Assembly (NCBI GenBank): GCA_023389035.1
Contig: JAEWFC010000002.1
Span: 40,985 to 104,984 of the forward strand
DNA length: 64,000 nt
DNA from: Acidobacteriota bacterium
GTDB taxonomy: Bacteria; Acidobacteriota; Blastocatellia; Pyrinomonadales; Pyrinomonadaceae
Direction of reading: 5' to 3'
The notes under the pieces: generated by a model
Database searches by the model: none
What the model was told of the DNA's origin: nothing
What the model saw: the letters and a program-made list of their open reading frames with translations, nothing else
Position numbers and translations under genes: made by a program
Shown here: piece after piece, positions 8,257-15,620 of the stretch
How the letters are laid out: every line of letters begins with the position of its first letter
How positions within the stretch are numbered: the stretch's first letter is position 1

Positions 8257-8970
8257 TCAATCGAGAGTTATCTTAAAGTTCGCACCGAAGCCGTTAATGT
8301 GTTTCAGCGTGTTTCCACGGTTGTTGCGATGCAGATAAAAGAACTCCGCACTGACGTTGTTTGAGAGCTTCTTGGCGATGCCGGCCGAAAACTCGTTGCT
8401 CGTCCACTGTTTCGCGGAGAAGTCGTAGTAGGGCTCGGTCGCAACAAACGGCGTAAAGATCTCTTTGCCTTCGTCGCGTACCGGGACAAGGAATGTGAAC
8501 TTATTGCGGAATCGGACGGTGTCCGATCTCGAATTGCGGGCGCGATATTCAACGCGATCGCGGTTCTTGATCGCGAAATTCTTCCACTTCTTCTGGTAGG
8601 TCAGATCGAAGCGGATTCGGTGCTCGTATTCTTTGATATTGCGGCCGGGATTTCCCGAGCGGTAAAGATAGGTCGGTGTGAGCGTGAAGTTATTGTTCAG
8701 CCGGAGCTCGAATCCCGCACCGACCCTTTTATCCACGGGTACAGCACGGTTCTGGCCGAGCCGGAGCGTCCCGAAGAACAGGACGGAAAGACGGTCAACC
8801 TCTTTGCCGTTCTTGTCAGTGGTCTTTGAGATCGGTTTGACGAGCGTGGTCTCATTCCAGATCTGGAAATCGTTAGCGGGAGCCTGTGCCGATACGTCAT
8901 TGGCGACGGAGATCACGGCGATGAGGGTTAAGATCCCGCCAAAAACGGTCGAACGTCGTGTTTTGATCAT
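8257..8970 (-). CDS. DUF2490-like outer-membrane protein
   Basis: 237 residues with a signal peptide (cleavage near VSAQA, residue about 30). The mature part begins FQIWNETTL, the usual opening of DUF2490 proteins. It continues as alternating amphipathic strands rich in aromatic residues (TPTYLYRSG, YEHRIRFDLTYQKKW, VEYRARNS) and ends in a strand with terminal D. This reads as a small beta-barrel in the outer membrane. The gene lies 47 bases before the histidine kinase gene on the same strand, and a TGTTAC/GTAACA palindrome lies just upstream. Its function is unknown. Confidence 0.75.
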   Translation of the reverse strand: MIKTRRSTVFGGILTLIAVISVANDVSAQAPANDFQIWNETTLVKPISKTTDKNGKEVDRLSVLFFGTLRLGQNRAVPVDKRVGAGFELRLNNNFTLTPTYLYRSGNPGRNIKEYEHRIRFDLTYQKKWKNFAIKNRDRVEYRARNSRSDTVRFRNKFTFLVPVRDEGKEIFTPFVATEPYYDFSAKQWTSNEFSAGIAKKLSNNVSAEFFYLHRNNRGNTLKHINGFGANFKITLD

Positions 8971-9010
8971 AGACTTTTTGTTGTCAGGTCAAAGGCACAG
9001 TCTATGACCA

Positions 9011-9042
9011 AAATGTTACGGCAATGTTACGTGCGTAACATT
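9011..9042. repeat. GTTACG/CGTAAC palindrome upstream of the DUF2490-like gene
   Basis: AATGTTACG (9023-9031) and CGTAACATT (9034-9042) form a perfect 9-bp dyad with a two-base centre, and another ATGTTACG copy lies at 9013-9020. Two more GTTAC pentamers follow by 9100. The sites share the hexamer of the dyads found at 37.4, 40.5-41.1 and 43.4 kb, but here the half-sites are in the opposite order. Confidence 0.6.
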
Positions 9043-9097
9043 AATTTTGCGGGAAACTGACGGAGTTAATATCAGTTACCAAACTGTCACGGAGATG

Positions 9098-9748
9098 TTA
9101 CAGCTGCAATCCGAGAACGAACGCCGCGAACGTGAATACGATCCCGAAAGCGAGCGGCAGAAAATGCTTCAGTTCGATCAGGTTGCCGTGTGAAAGCAAG
9201 CGGTAGCCGGTCGCGAATGCGGGCAGAGCCACAGCTCCGGCCAATCCGCCGATGACGGCTCCGAAAAGGCCGCCGATGACGAAGATGAACACGCCGCCAA
9301 GCCCGCCGGCGATCGAGCCCCAAGCAAATCCCGTTAGTACTGTCAGCGTCAGGAACGAGCTCCAACGTGTCGCTTTAATATTATCGACAATGTGACCGAC
9401 GGCACGGCCGGTAAAGTAGCCCGCGACAGAGGTCACGACGTTAGCGACGGTCATCACACAAAGAAGCCAGAAATCCGCAGCCGAGGGATTCGGGTCCGAG
9501 AGGAAGATCTTGAGCGTGATGGCGAACGGCCCGAAGGCTCCGAGGATAAGGCCGAGACGTGCAAAAGCACTTTCAGAAGTTATGGGATTGGACATCGCCG
9601 AAGCGAGGTATTCGTCGCGGTCAGTGGAGAAGAATCGTTTGCGGCGGGCGATCTTGGCATTTTCGGCCAAGAGTGTGTTCAGACCGCTGAAGTCATAGCC
9701 GTCGTTCAGGTCAGGACTGTACGACCTTCGGGTTTCAGTTCTCTCCAT
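9098..9748 (-). CDS. Hypothetical membrane protein, 216 aa
   Basis: I do not recognise a family. The N-terminal 55 residues are soluble and charged. Then come about five hydrophobic segments (roughly 60-83, 90-115, 130-150, 150-178 and 190-215), one extremely Gly-rich (IAGGLGGVFIFVIGGLFGAVIGG). A clear GGAGG Shine-Dalgarno eight bases before the ATG fixes the start. The gene therefore overlaps the end of the upstream hypothetical gene by 43 bases, suggesting translational coupling and a joint role in the membrane. Confidence 0.7.
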   Translation of the reverse strand: MERTETRRSYSPDLNDGYDFSGLNTLLAENAKIARRKRFFSTDRDEYLASAMSNPITSESAFARLGLILGAFGPFAITLKIFLSDPNPSAADFWLLCVMTVANVVTSVAGYFTGRAVGHIVDNIKATRWSSFLTLTVLTGFAWGSIAGGLGGVFIFVIGGLFGAVIGGLAGAVALPAFATGYRLLSHGNLIELKHFLPLAFGIVFTFAAFVLGLQL

Positions 9749-10398
9749 TTTAATTCCTCCGCACCGCCTTGTTCATCAAATAAATGCTTCGACCGGATCC
9801 CATTAACCGATTCAAGCATGCGTGCGTCATTCAGATCGTGGGCGATCTTTTCCAGGTATCCGTTGACAAGCGAGGCCTCCTCAGGGAAGTTTGCGAGTTC
9901 GCGGGCGACCGTTGCGTACGCAAGTTTGTGATGCCGCCGCACCTTAGCGAGGTTGCGTCTTTGTATACATTTAGTTCCGATCCGCTCGTTTCCGCGGCCT
10001 GCGACCTCAAGAAATGACGAAGGGTGTCCGTTTGCGGTGCCGGATTCCGTCATGAGGATCGCGGAGAGCTCGATATATGAATCTATATGGCTGATCAGAG
10101 CGCGAAACCTTCGGCGGTCGATCGCGAGCAGGGACTTGCGAAGATGTTGGGCTGAATCACGCGCACTTTCGACAGCAATTGAATCTGAATCGCCCGCATG
10201 ACCGAAAACCGGTCTTCCTGCACTTTTCTGTTTTCGGGTAAACGAGAGTCTGGCAGCGTACACGGGCCAACCGAGAAAGGCGGCAGATACGGCAGCAAAT
10301 GTCTGCAGGCTCTTCTTTCGCTCGAGCCGAAAAAGGGCGAATGTTCCGAACGGGGCACCGAGCGAAAGATAAACGATAAGTGCTTCAGCGAGTGTCAT
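9706..10398 (-). CDS. Hypothetical membrane-anchored protein, 230 aa
   Basis: No family is recognised. Two N-terminal hydrophobic segments (about residues 4-24 and 33-50) anchor a long, soluble, mostly helical and basic region. Residues 85-185 are rich in Arg and Lys (IDRRRFRALISHID, AKVRRHHKLAYATVARELANF), which looks like a helical bundle. It is the first gene of a two-gene unit whose second member overlaps it by 43 bases. Confidence 0.6.
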   Translation of the reverse strand: MTLAEALIVYLSLGAPFGTFALFRLERKKSLQTFAAVSAAFLGWPVYAARLSFTRKQKSAGRPVFGHAGDSDSIAVESARDSAQHLRKSLLAIDRRRFRALISHIDSYIELSAILMTESGTANGHPSSFLEVAGRGNERIGTKCIQRRNLAKVRRHHKLAYATVARELANFPEEASLVNGYLEKIAHDLNDARMLESVNGIRSKHLFDEQGGAEELKWRELKPEGRTVLT

Positions 10399-10731
10399 CG
10401 CGATATTTCCGGCAAGGCATGTGCCGATAGGCGGAAAAAGTTTTTTTTGTGCAGGTGATAGGAATCGCGCAGGTTTTACGCCTATTAGGTAGGATCGCCC
10501 GGAACTTTTTGATCGGCCCGGACGTTCTTACATATGCAGAATGCAAATTCATGCACCGATCCCTTTGCAAAACGCAAAACGTATAGTGGCCCGATAGGCG
10601 TGTTCGAAATCATTACGCAAAAACCGTCAAACGGCTCGTCTACACTTCGGCACACCGATTGCAGATGAGTTAAGACGTAGTAGATCGGTAATCTAAATAC
10701 ATACATACAAGAACAAGGAGGAGTGGCTATA
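10399..10731. other. Divergent intergenic region
   Basis: This 333-bp gap lies between two divergent genes and holds no convincing gene. Around 10534-10556 the pentamer ATGCA occurs three times (ATGCAGA, ATGCAAA, ATGCACC), which could be regulator sites. I cannot place confident -35/-10 elements for either side. Confidence 0.3.
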
Positions 10732-10944
10732 ATGGCTGGAAAGATCAAGGTAATAAAGAAAGGCGAGATCAACGCGGTCGCAGACCCGGTAAAGAAGGTT
10801 AAGATCTCAAAACGCGAGGCCGCTCGTGACATGGTTTCGACCGTGTCGAGCTGGGTGAGCGATCTGCAGCAAAAGAAACGCAATAGTACTAAACTCGCCA
10901 TCGAGCAGCTTTTCGGCCAACAGCCGCGTGCAACCGAGGGCTAG
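10732..10944 (+). CDS. Small basic hypothetical protein, 70 aa
   Basis: No family is recognised. The ATG at 10732 is chosen because AAGGAGG ends ten bases before it; an in-frame GTG nine bases upstream lies only one base after that site and cannot use it. The protein is Lys-rich at the start (MAGKIKVIKKGE) and has a predicted helix (KREAARDMVSTVSSWVSDL) and a basic second half. It has no membrane segment. A strong terminator follows, so this is a well-expressed single gene with a good ribosome-binding site. A nucleic-acid-binding role would be a guess. Confidence 0.7.
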   Translation: MAGKIKVIKKGEINAVADPVKKVKISKREAARDMVSTVSSWVSDLQQKKRNSTKLAIEQLFGQQPRATEG

Positions 10945-10967
10945 TGACAGCATACGACATTATTGAA

Positions 10968-11000
10968 CGGGCCGCCTTTTTTGGGCGGCTCTTTTTATTT
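10968..11000 (+). terminator. Intrinsic terminator
   Basis: GCCGCC (10971-10976) pairs with GGCGGC (10984-10989) around a T-rich loop, followed by TCTTTTTATTTT. It lies 26 bases after the small basic protein gene. Confidence 0.8.
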
Positions 11001-11088
11001 TGTATGGGCTTTTTGATGGTTGCGATAACGGGTTTGGGATTGTATGCTTTTTCGAACTGTCACCCTTTAGAACCAGATAAATACAAAT

Positions 11089-11850
11089 ATGAAAGACCAG
11101 GTTGCTTTAATTACGGGAGCAAGCAGCGGTATCGGTCGGGCTACGGCACTTTTGTTCGCCCAAAACGGTGCGAACGTGGTCGCGGTCGGACGGAATGAAG
11201 GCGAGCTGCAGAAACTCGTAGACGAATCCAGAGAGACGGCCGGCACCATCAAGGTCCAGCTGGCGGACGTCACTGAACGATCACAGACCGATCGGGTGAT
11301 ATCTGACACGGTCTCGCAGTTCGGCGGGCTCAATGTCCTGGTAAACGCAGCCGGGATCCTAAAGAACGGAACTATCGAAAATACGGGTCTCGATGACTGG
11401 GACCGGATGATGGATATTAATGTCCGCTCGGTCTTTTCACTGATGCAGAAATGTCTGCCTCATTTAGAGCAGAGTTCGGGTAATATTGTGAATGTTTCGA
11501 GTGTAACGGGCCTGCGAGCGTTTCCCGGCGTCCTCAGCTATTGCGTCTCGAAAGCCGCGGTCGACCAGCTGACACGCTGTGCCGCTCTCGAGCTTGCCCC
11601 CAAAGGCATTCGTGTGAATGCTGTGAATCCCGGAGTTGTCGTCACAAATTTGCATAAACGCGGCGGTATGGCAGATGACGCTTACGAAAAGTTTCTCGAG
11701 AACGCGAAAAATACGCACCCTATCGGCAGGGCCGGCGAGCCCGAAGAGGTTGCCGAACTTATATATTTTCTCGCATCAGACAAGGCGAAATGGATCACGG
11801 GCGTGACGTATTCGATAGATGGCGGGCGAGCCCAAACGTGCGCACGGTGA
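11089..11850 (+). CDS. SDR-family oxidoreductase
   Basis: 253 residues, a classical short-chain dehydrogenase/reductase. It has the nucleotide-binding TGASSGIG at 9-16, the NAAG motif at 86-89, Asn111 and the catalytic Ser138, Tyr151 and Lys155 (YCVSK), and ends with the usual ITGVTYSIDGG. It is FabG-like in size, but nothing adjacent belongs to fatty-acid synthesis, so the substrate is open. Residues NEGE after VAVGR, where NADP-binding members carry a basic residue, do not settle the cofactor. The start ATG has no clear Shine-Dalgarno. The MBL-fold gene follows 28 bases downstream on the same strand. Confidence 0.92.
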   Translation: MKDQVALITGASSGIGRATALLFAQNGANVVAVGRNEGELQKLVDESRETAGTIKVQLADVTERSQTDRVISDTVSQFGGLNVLVNAAGILKNGTIENTGLDDWDRMMDINVRSVFSLMQKCLPHLEQSSGNIVNVSSVTGLRAFPGVLSYCVSKAAVDQLTRCAALELAPKGIRVNAVNPGVVVTNLHKRGGMADDAYEKFLENAKNTHPIGRAGEPEEVAELIYFLASDKAKWITGVTYSIDGGRAQTCAR

Positions 11851-11878
11851 GAAATAGAACCTGCGCTGCAGTAAACGG

Positions 11879-12652
11879 ATGAAGATCAAGCTGCTTCCAA
11901 GCTCCTTCGAAAGTGACGGGTCGGCTTCACCCCGACAGCACACTACCTGCTTCGTGATCGACGACGTGGTCGCCATCGACGCCGGCAGCCTCGGGCAGGC
12001 CGCGTCAGATGTTCATCGAGCACGTCTTCGTGACGTCGTCCTGACACATGCACACCTTGATCACATCGGCGGCCTGCCGCTTTTCATTGATGACCTTTTC
12101 GCCGGGCTGGAATCGCCGGTTCGAATTCACGCCTCAGAAGAGGTCATTGAAGTTCTGGAGAGGGACATCTTCAATTGGTCGGTGTACCCGAAGTTCTCGG
12201 AGCTGAGGAATAGTTCGGGGCCGGTCGTGGAGTATCGGGCTCTGGAGCCGGGACGGAATGATATTGGGCACCTAAAGGTCCTACCGATCGCTGTAAATCA
12301 CAAAGTACCTTCGAATGGATATTTGATCGAGGACGGGAATTCCAGAGTTGCTATCACGGGCGATACCGCGATGATGGACGGTTTCTGGGGACGGCTCGGC
12401 GATCCCGCCGGGCTTAGTGCTCTCTTGATCGAGTGTGCCTTTCCCGATGAGCTCGCGGACCTAGCGGACGTCTCGCACCACCTGACGCCGTCGCGGTTGG
12501 CCGAAGAGCTTGAAAACTTCTCGGCATTCAACTGCCCGATCTACGTGATCAATATTAAACCGATGTACAGAGATCAGGTCATCGGCGAGCTTGAGAAGCT
12601 AGCGATACCGGGACTGGAACTGTTTGAAATAGGGCGAGAGTACAGCTTCTAA
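11879..12652 (+). CDS. MBL-fold hydrolase, class-II cyclic-nucleotide phosphodiesterase-like
   Basis: 257 residues of the metallo-beta-lactamase fold. The metal-binding motif is complete: His57, His59, Asp61, His62 in THAHLDHIGG, later HKV, and TGDT carrying the bridging Asp. The order of strands and the ECAFPDE segment resemble class-II 3',5'-cyclic-AMP phosphodiesterases and related RNase Z-like proteins. The closest function is therefore hydrolysis of a phosphodiester, but the substrate is inferred only. It follows the SDR gene on the same strand and converges, with a four-base gap, on a small minus-strand gene. Confidence 0.8.
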   Translation: MKIKLLPSSFESDGSASPRQHTTCFVIDDVVAIDAGSLGQAASDVHRARLRDVVLTHAHLDHIGGLPLFIDDLFAGLESPVRIHASEEVIEVLERDIFNWSVYPKFSELRNSSGPVVEYRALEPGRNDIGHLKVLPIAVNHKVPSNGYLIEDGNSRVAITGDTAMMDGFWGRLGDPAGLSALLIECAFPDELADLADVSHHLTPSRLAEELENFSAFNCPIYVINIKPMYRDQVIGELEKLAIPGLELFEIGREYSF

Positions 12653-12656
12653 TGTG

Positions 12657-12896
12657 CTATTTCGTGACGTTTCGGAGAAAATTTACCGGTTCGAATGAGC
12701 TTTCGCGGTGTTCGTCCGGAAAATCGTAGAGCGTCACGCGCCCATTTCGCAGGACGGTTTGAACGCGAAACGTTCGCGATTCGCGGTCGCGGCCGGGCAT
12801 AATTTCTGCCCGAAACGTGACGAGCATTTCCGGACGCGCCCAAATGCGGACCGACTTTGCGGGCTTTGCTGCAGATCTTCGCCTAAATATCCCCAT
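12657..12896 (-). CDS. Small hypothetical protein, 79 aa
   Basis: No family is recognised. The start ATG overlaps the end of the upstream 58-residue frame by 14 bases. The first 30 residues are basic (MGIFRRRSAAKPAKSVRI). The middle (PEMLVTFRAEIMPGRDRESRTFRVQTVLRNGRVTLYDFPDEHR) reads like a small beta-rich domain with regular strand spacing. The stop lies four bases from the convergent MBL-fold gene, so the pair fills the gap exactly, which supports coding. No strong Shine-Dalgarno is present, as expected for a translationally coupled gene. Confidence 0.5.
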   Translation of the reverse strand: MGIFRRRSAAKPAKSVRIWARPEMLVTFRAEIMPGRDRESRTFRVQTVLRNGRVTLYDFPDEHRESSFEPVNFLRNVTK

Positions 12897-13059
12897 CGTT
12901 TGTTTCCCGATCCGGCCGCTTGTGCTTGACGTGCCGTTCTGACGGATGAACCTTCTCCTCGGGACGCCTCTTTCCTATCTTTCGGCTCGGCGGTGCCGTC
13001 GGCTTTCTTACTGCATCAAAGATCGGCCGCTCGTCCTTTTTCTTCTTCTTTCCGGGCAC
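12883..13059 (-). CDS. Very basic small protein, 58 aa, GTG start
   Basis: The frame runs from a GTG at 13057-13059 to a TAG at 12883-12885. The product begins MPGKKKKKDERPIFDAVRK and stays strongly basic (SRKIGKRRPEEK, RHVKHKRPDRE), with no hydrophobic segment. No Shine-Dalgarno is visible before the GTG. It overlaps the start of the downstream 79-residue frame by 14 bases. The composition suggests a nucleic-acid or ribosome-associated peptide, but that is a guess. Confidence 0.4.
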   Translation of the reverse strand: MPGKKKKKDERPIFDAVRKPTAPPSRKIGKRRPEEKVHPSERHVKHKRPDRETNDGDI

Positions 13060-13159
13060 GCGGGAATTGTATCAGAGTTCCTTAAAGTAGCTAACTCGGA
13101 CGTGGTGCTACATTCTAGGGCGAAAATATTGATTTTCTGTTACATTAAGAGCTTGTAGC

Positions 13160-14137
13160 GTGGCGAGAATCCCTCGAAAACCTTTAAGAAGGCGAGTGCC
13201 GATGCGACGGCACGGGCCGCCGCTTTGGTTTTCGGCGGCTAGTTACTACAGTTTATCGGCTGCGATCTCGACCGCTCTTTTCTTTATTCTATGGGGCGTT
13301 TTGCTGGATTCCGGCGAAGAGACACCGTGGATCGGGGCCGGGATCGCGGCAAGCGTGGCGTTCGCGGCGTTCGTAGTACTTCGTGAGGTCGTCATTCGAA
13401 GGCGGTTTGCTCGAATGGCGATGGAGCAGGAAAGGCTGGACAGCACGCTGCGGATAGCGGCGGCAGCGGCGGCGGTAAAACAACGGTCGAAGATCACGCT
13501 GGAACGGAACAAGTCGCTGCTCGGACACATACGGCTCAAATCGGATGCGGCAAAGGTCCTGAATCACGTATCGGAAGCGCACAAAGAGGTCTATGAGCTG
13601 TGTGACCTCTATCTTTCCGAGATAGCTCGCGAGATGGTGACAGTTTCGCCCGGCTCGCCGAGGATCGCGGCGTTCCGGACAGGCACGAGATGGGTTCAGA
13701 AAGTTCATAGATTTCACGTTTTTCGCTGGGCTGAGATCGAATCGAAGCAAATTGCTCCGGGCATGAACGCTCATGCAGAGATCGGCGAGCGGCTCACTGC
13801 CGCACGGCGTGCATCAAAGGTCCTGGGAACCGCGCTGAGCTATTACCCCAACGACGTTGACCTAAGAGAATCGGCGGCCGCGATAGAGGAACTGTTGAAA
13901 AAGGCCGTAATAGTCGAGCTCACGGGCAAAGGTGACGATGTCGCGAAACACGATCATTTTGCGGCTTTAGAGTTTTACCGGCAGGCACTTGACGAGATAC
14001 CAAGCTTCGACGGCCGTGCGGAACAAGAGTATCGCTCGATAAGAGAAGATATCGAAGCAAAGATCACCGGACTCTTCCCGGAAGAAGATGTGATGGGCGA
14101 GGAAATTTCAGACGATGATCTCCCAAAAATGTCCTAA
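13160..14137 (+). CDS. Hypothetical membrane protein with helical cytoplasmic region
   Basis: 325 residues starting from GTG, with an internal ATG at residue 15 as an alternative. A basic N-terminus (RKPLRRRVPMRR) is followed by two membrane segments (about 27-48 and 58-76). A long helical region follows, with a predicted coiled coil at about 80-130 (ARMAMEQERLDSTLRIAAAAAAVKQ broken by charged turns) and a TPR-like stretch near residues 265-300. The C-terminus is acidic (PEEDVMGEEISDDD). No family is recognised. It overlaps the zinc-ribbon gene by 23 bases, and that gene overlaps the polysaccharide-export gene, so the three probably work together at the envelope. Confidence 0.65.
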   Translation: MARIPRKPLRRRVPMRRHGPPLWFSAASYYSLSAAISTALFFILWGVLLDSGEETPWIGAGIAASVAFAAFVVLREVVIRRRFARMAMEQERLDSTLRIAAAAAAVKQRSKITLERNKSLLGHIRLKSDAAKVLNHVSEAHKEVYELCDLYLSEIAREMVTVSPGSPRIAAFRTGTRWVQKVHRFHVFRWAEIESKQIAPGMNAHAEIGERLTAARRASKVLGTALSYYPNDVDLRESAAAIEELLKKAVIVELTGKGDDVAKHDHFAALEFYRQALDEIPSFDGRAEQEYRSIREDIEAKITGLFPEEDVMGEEISDDDLPKMS

Positions 14138-14318
14138 ATGCCGCAGCAGCCGTATCAGAAAGGGCTATCGGCCGACGCCGATCTGGTCAAAGGCGGTCTT
14201 TCGCTACAACCTGCTCTGCGACGCGTGCAACCTCGAGTTCTGGGGGTTCGCAGTACCGGGCACGACCAGCAGTTCTAGAAGGAAGCCAAAGAAATCCGAA
14301 CGCGATGTTGTTGGATAA
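14115..14318 (+). CDS. Small zinc-ribbon protein, 67 aa
   Basis: Two CxxC knuckles, Cys6/Cys9 (KCPKC) and Cys35/Cys38 (LCDAC), separated by 25 residues with a basic patch (SSRIRKGYRP), make a compact zinc ribbon. The tail is basic and disordered (SSRRKPKKSERD). The gene overlaps its neighbours on both sides (23 and 14 bases), a strong sign of translational coupling in a three-gene unit. Zinc ribbons of this size usually bind nucleic acid or protein partners; the target is unknown. Confidence 0.65.
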   Translation: MISQKCPKCRSSRIRKGYRPTPIWSKAVFRYNLLCDACNLEFWGFAVPGTTSSSRRKPKKSERDVVG

Positions 14319-15303
14319 ACTGATCTCGTGCTTCTTTCGCAGCGTCAGATCGCACACCGTTAAAATAATCTTTGTTTTTGCTGCCGCAGCCTTGCTCGGG
14401 TCGGTGCCCGTGTTTGCCCAGGACGGGGCCGGCCAAACTGCTCGCAGGATACACCTCGGCGACTTGATTGACGTTGATCTGGTGGGCAGTGTCGAATACG
14501 ACTGGAGAGGCAGCCTGACACCCGAGGGCTTCCTTGACGGACTCGACCAGATACCGAAGCAGATCTACGCTCTTTGCCGAACCGAAGACGAGGTCGCTGC
14601 TGAGATATCGGCCGAGTACAGCCGAATACTTCGCAACCCGAACGTCGTCGTCAGGGTGCTCGACACTTCGAATCGTGCCGTTACACTGCTGAACGGAGCG
14701 ATCCGCACGCCGCACCGGTTTCGGGTCCAGCGGCCGGTGCGTTTGAACGAGCTTATTATCCTCGCCGGCGGACTGACCGATGCTGCCAGCGGCGAGATAC
14801 GGATACAGCGTCCCGTCGGTCTCAGCTGTTCGGCAGCCGATATCGAGAAAGCCTCGCAAGGGCCGAATGTTACCACCGTAAAGATCGCGGACCTGATCAA
14901 AGGCATTCCGGAGGCGAATCCGCGTATTTTGAGCGGCGACATTGTTACGGTCCTGGAAGCATATCCGATTTATGTGATCGGCGGTGTGCGTCGTCCCGGT
15001 TCGATAGATGCTCGCTCGACGCTCACCTTATCTAGGGCGGTAGCGATCTCGGGCGGGCTGGCTGATGGAGCCCGGCGAGAGGATGTGACCATATACCGAC
15101 GAGCATCGGGCGTTTCGACGGTTATTAAGGCGAACCTTCGTTCCATCGAATCGGACCCTGAAACCGACCCGGAGCTGCAGCCATTTGACATTGTCGATGT
15201 CGGGGAAAAAGGGCGGGCAGAGAGGCGGTTTCCGCCAGATATCGACTCGATCGGAAGACGCGTTGCGAGCGGGGCCAACCCGCCGCTTAAGATAGTTGAC
15301 TGA
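14305..15303 (+). CDS. Polysaccharide export protein with SLBB domains (Wza-like)
   Basis: 332 residues with an N-terminal hydrophobic signal (about residues 18-38, ending PVFAQ). The periplasmic export domain follows (IHLGDLIDVDLVGSVEYDWRG through ILRNPNVVVRVLD). Then come two SLBB beta-grasp repeats: about 130-190 (VTLLNGAIRTPHRF) and 225-275 (IYVIGGVRRPGSI), the second with the typical GGVRRPG turn. Such proteins form the outer-membrane or periplasmic channel for capsule or exopolysaccharide. No lipobox Cys is present, so a Wza-like lipid anchor is unlikely. No glycosyltransferase lies nearby; the upstream coupled genes are of unknown function. Confidence 0.88.
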   Translation: MLLDKLISCFFRSVRSHTVKIIFVFAAAALLGSVPVFAQDGAGQTARRIHLGDLIDVDLVGSVEYDWRGSLTPEGFLDGLDQIPKQIYALCRTEDEVAAEISAEYSRILRNPNVVVRVLDTSNRAVTLLNGAIRTPHRFRVQRPVRLNELIILAGGLTDAASGEIRIQRPVGLSCSAADIEKASQGPNVTTVKIADLIKGIPEANPRILSGDIVTVLEAYPIYVIGGVRRPGSIDARSTLTLSRAVAISGGLADGARREDVTIYRRASGVSTVIKANLRSIESDPETDPELQPFDIVDVGEKGRAERRFPPDIDSIGRRVASGANPPLKIVD

Positions 15304-15358
15304 ATAACACGCGTAAAATAATTGTCCGAACGTGCAAAATTTGGTTCAATAGGAAAAT

Positions 15359-15610
15359 ATGCCCTCGCGATCGCGCGGGCTTGGCAATAAAAATATGGCG
15401 AATTCAAAAGGTTTGGGCCGTCGGTCGATGGCCCTGTTGTGGCTGGCGGGAACGGCGGTTCTGGTCGGCATCCTTGTTTATCTCGAGCAGATCGCACTTC
15501 TATATGCGGTTGCGACGGTTGCTCTTGTGGTGCTTCTTTTGGTCGTGGCTTTCGCTGATCTCGAGAACGTCGGCCGCGACGGTTCAGGGTTTGGTACGCA
15601 GTCAGAATAG
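15359..15610 (+). CDS. Small membrane protein, 83 aa
   Basis: Two hydrophobic segments (about residues 24-41 and 44-66) with a basic N-terminus (SRSRGLGNKN) and an acidic C-terminal end predict a two-helix inner-membrane protein. The ATG at 15359 has a weak AGGA upstream; a second ATG at residue 13 is possible. No family is recognised. The protease gene starts ten bases after its stop, so the two may form an operon. Confidence 0.55.
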   Translation: MPSRSRGLGNKNMANSKGLGRRSMALLWLAGTAVLVGILVYLEQIALLYAVATVALVVLLLVVAFADLENVGRDGSGFGTQSE

Positions 15611-15620
15611 TAGTTTCCTG

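Noticed and set aside
10944..11198. 84-residue plus-strand frame after the small basic protein gene
   Set aside because: It begins before an intrinsic terminator, runs through it and overlaps the SDR gene in another frame.
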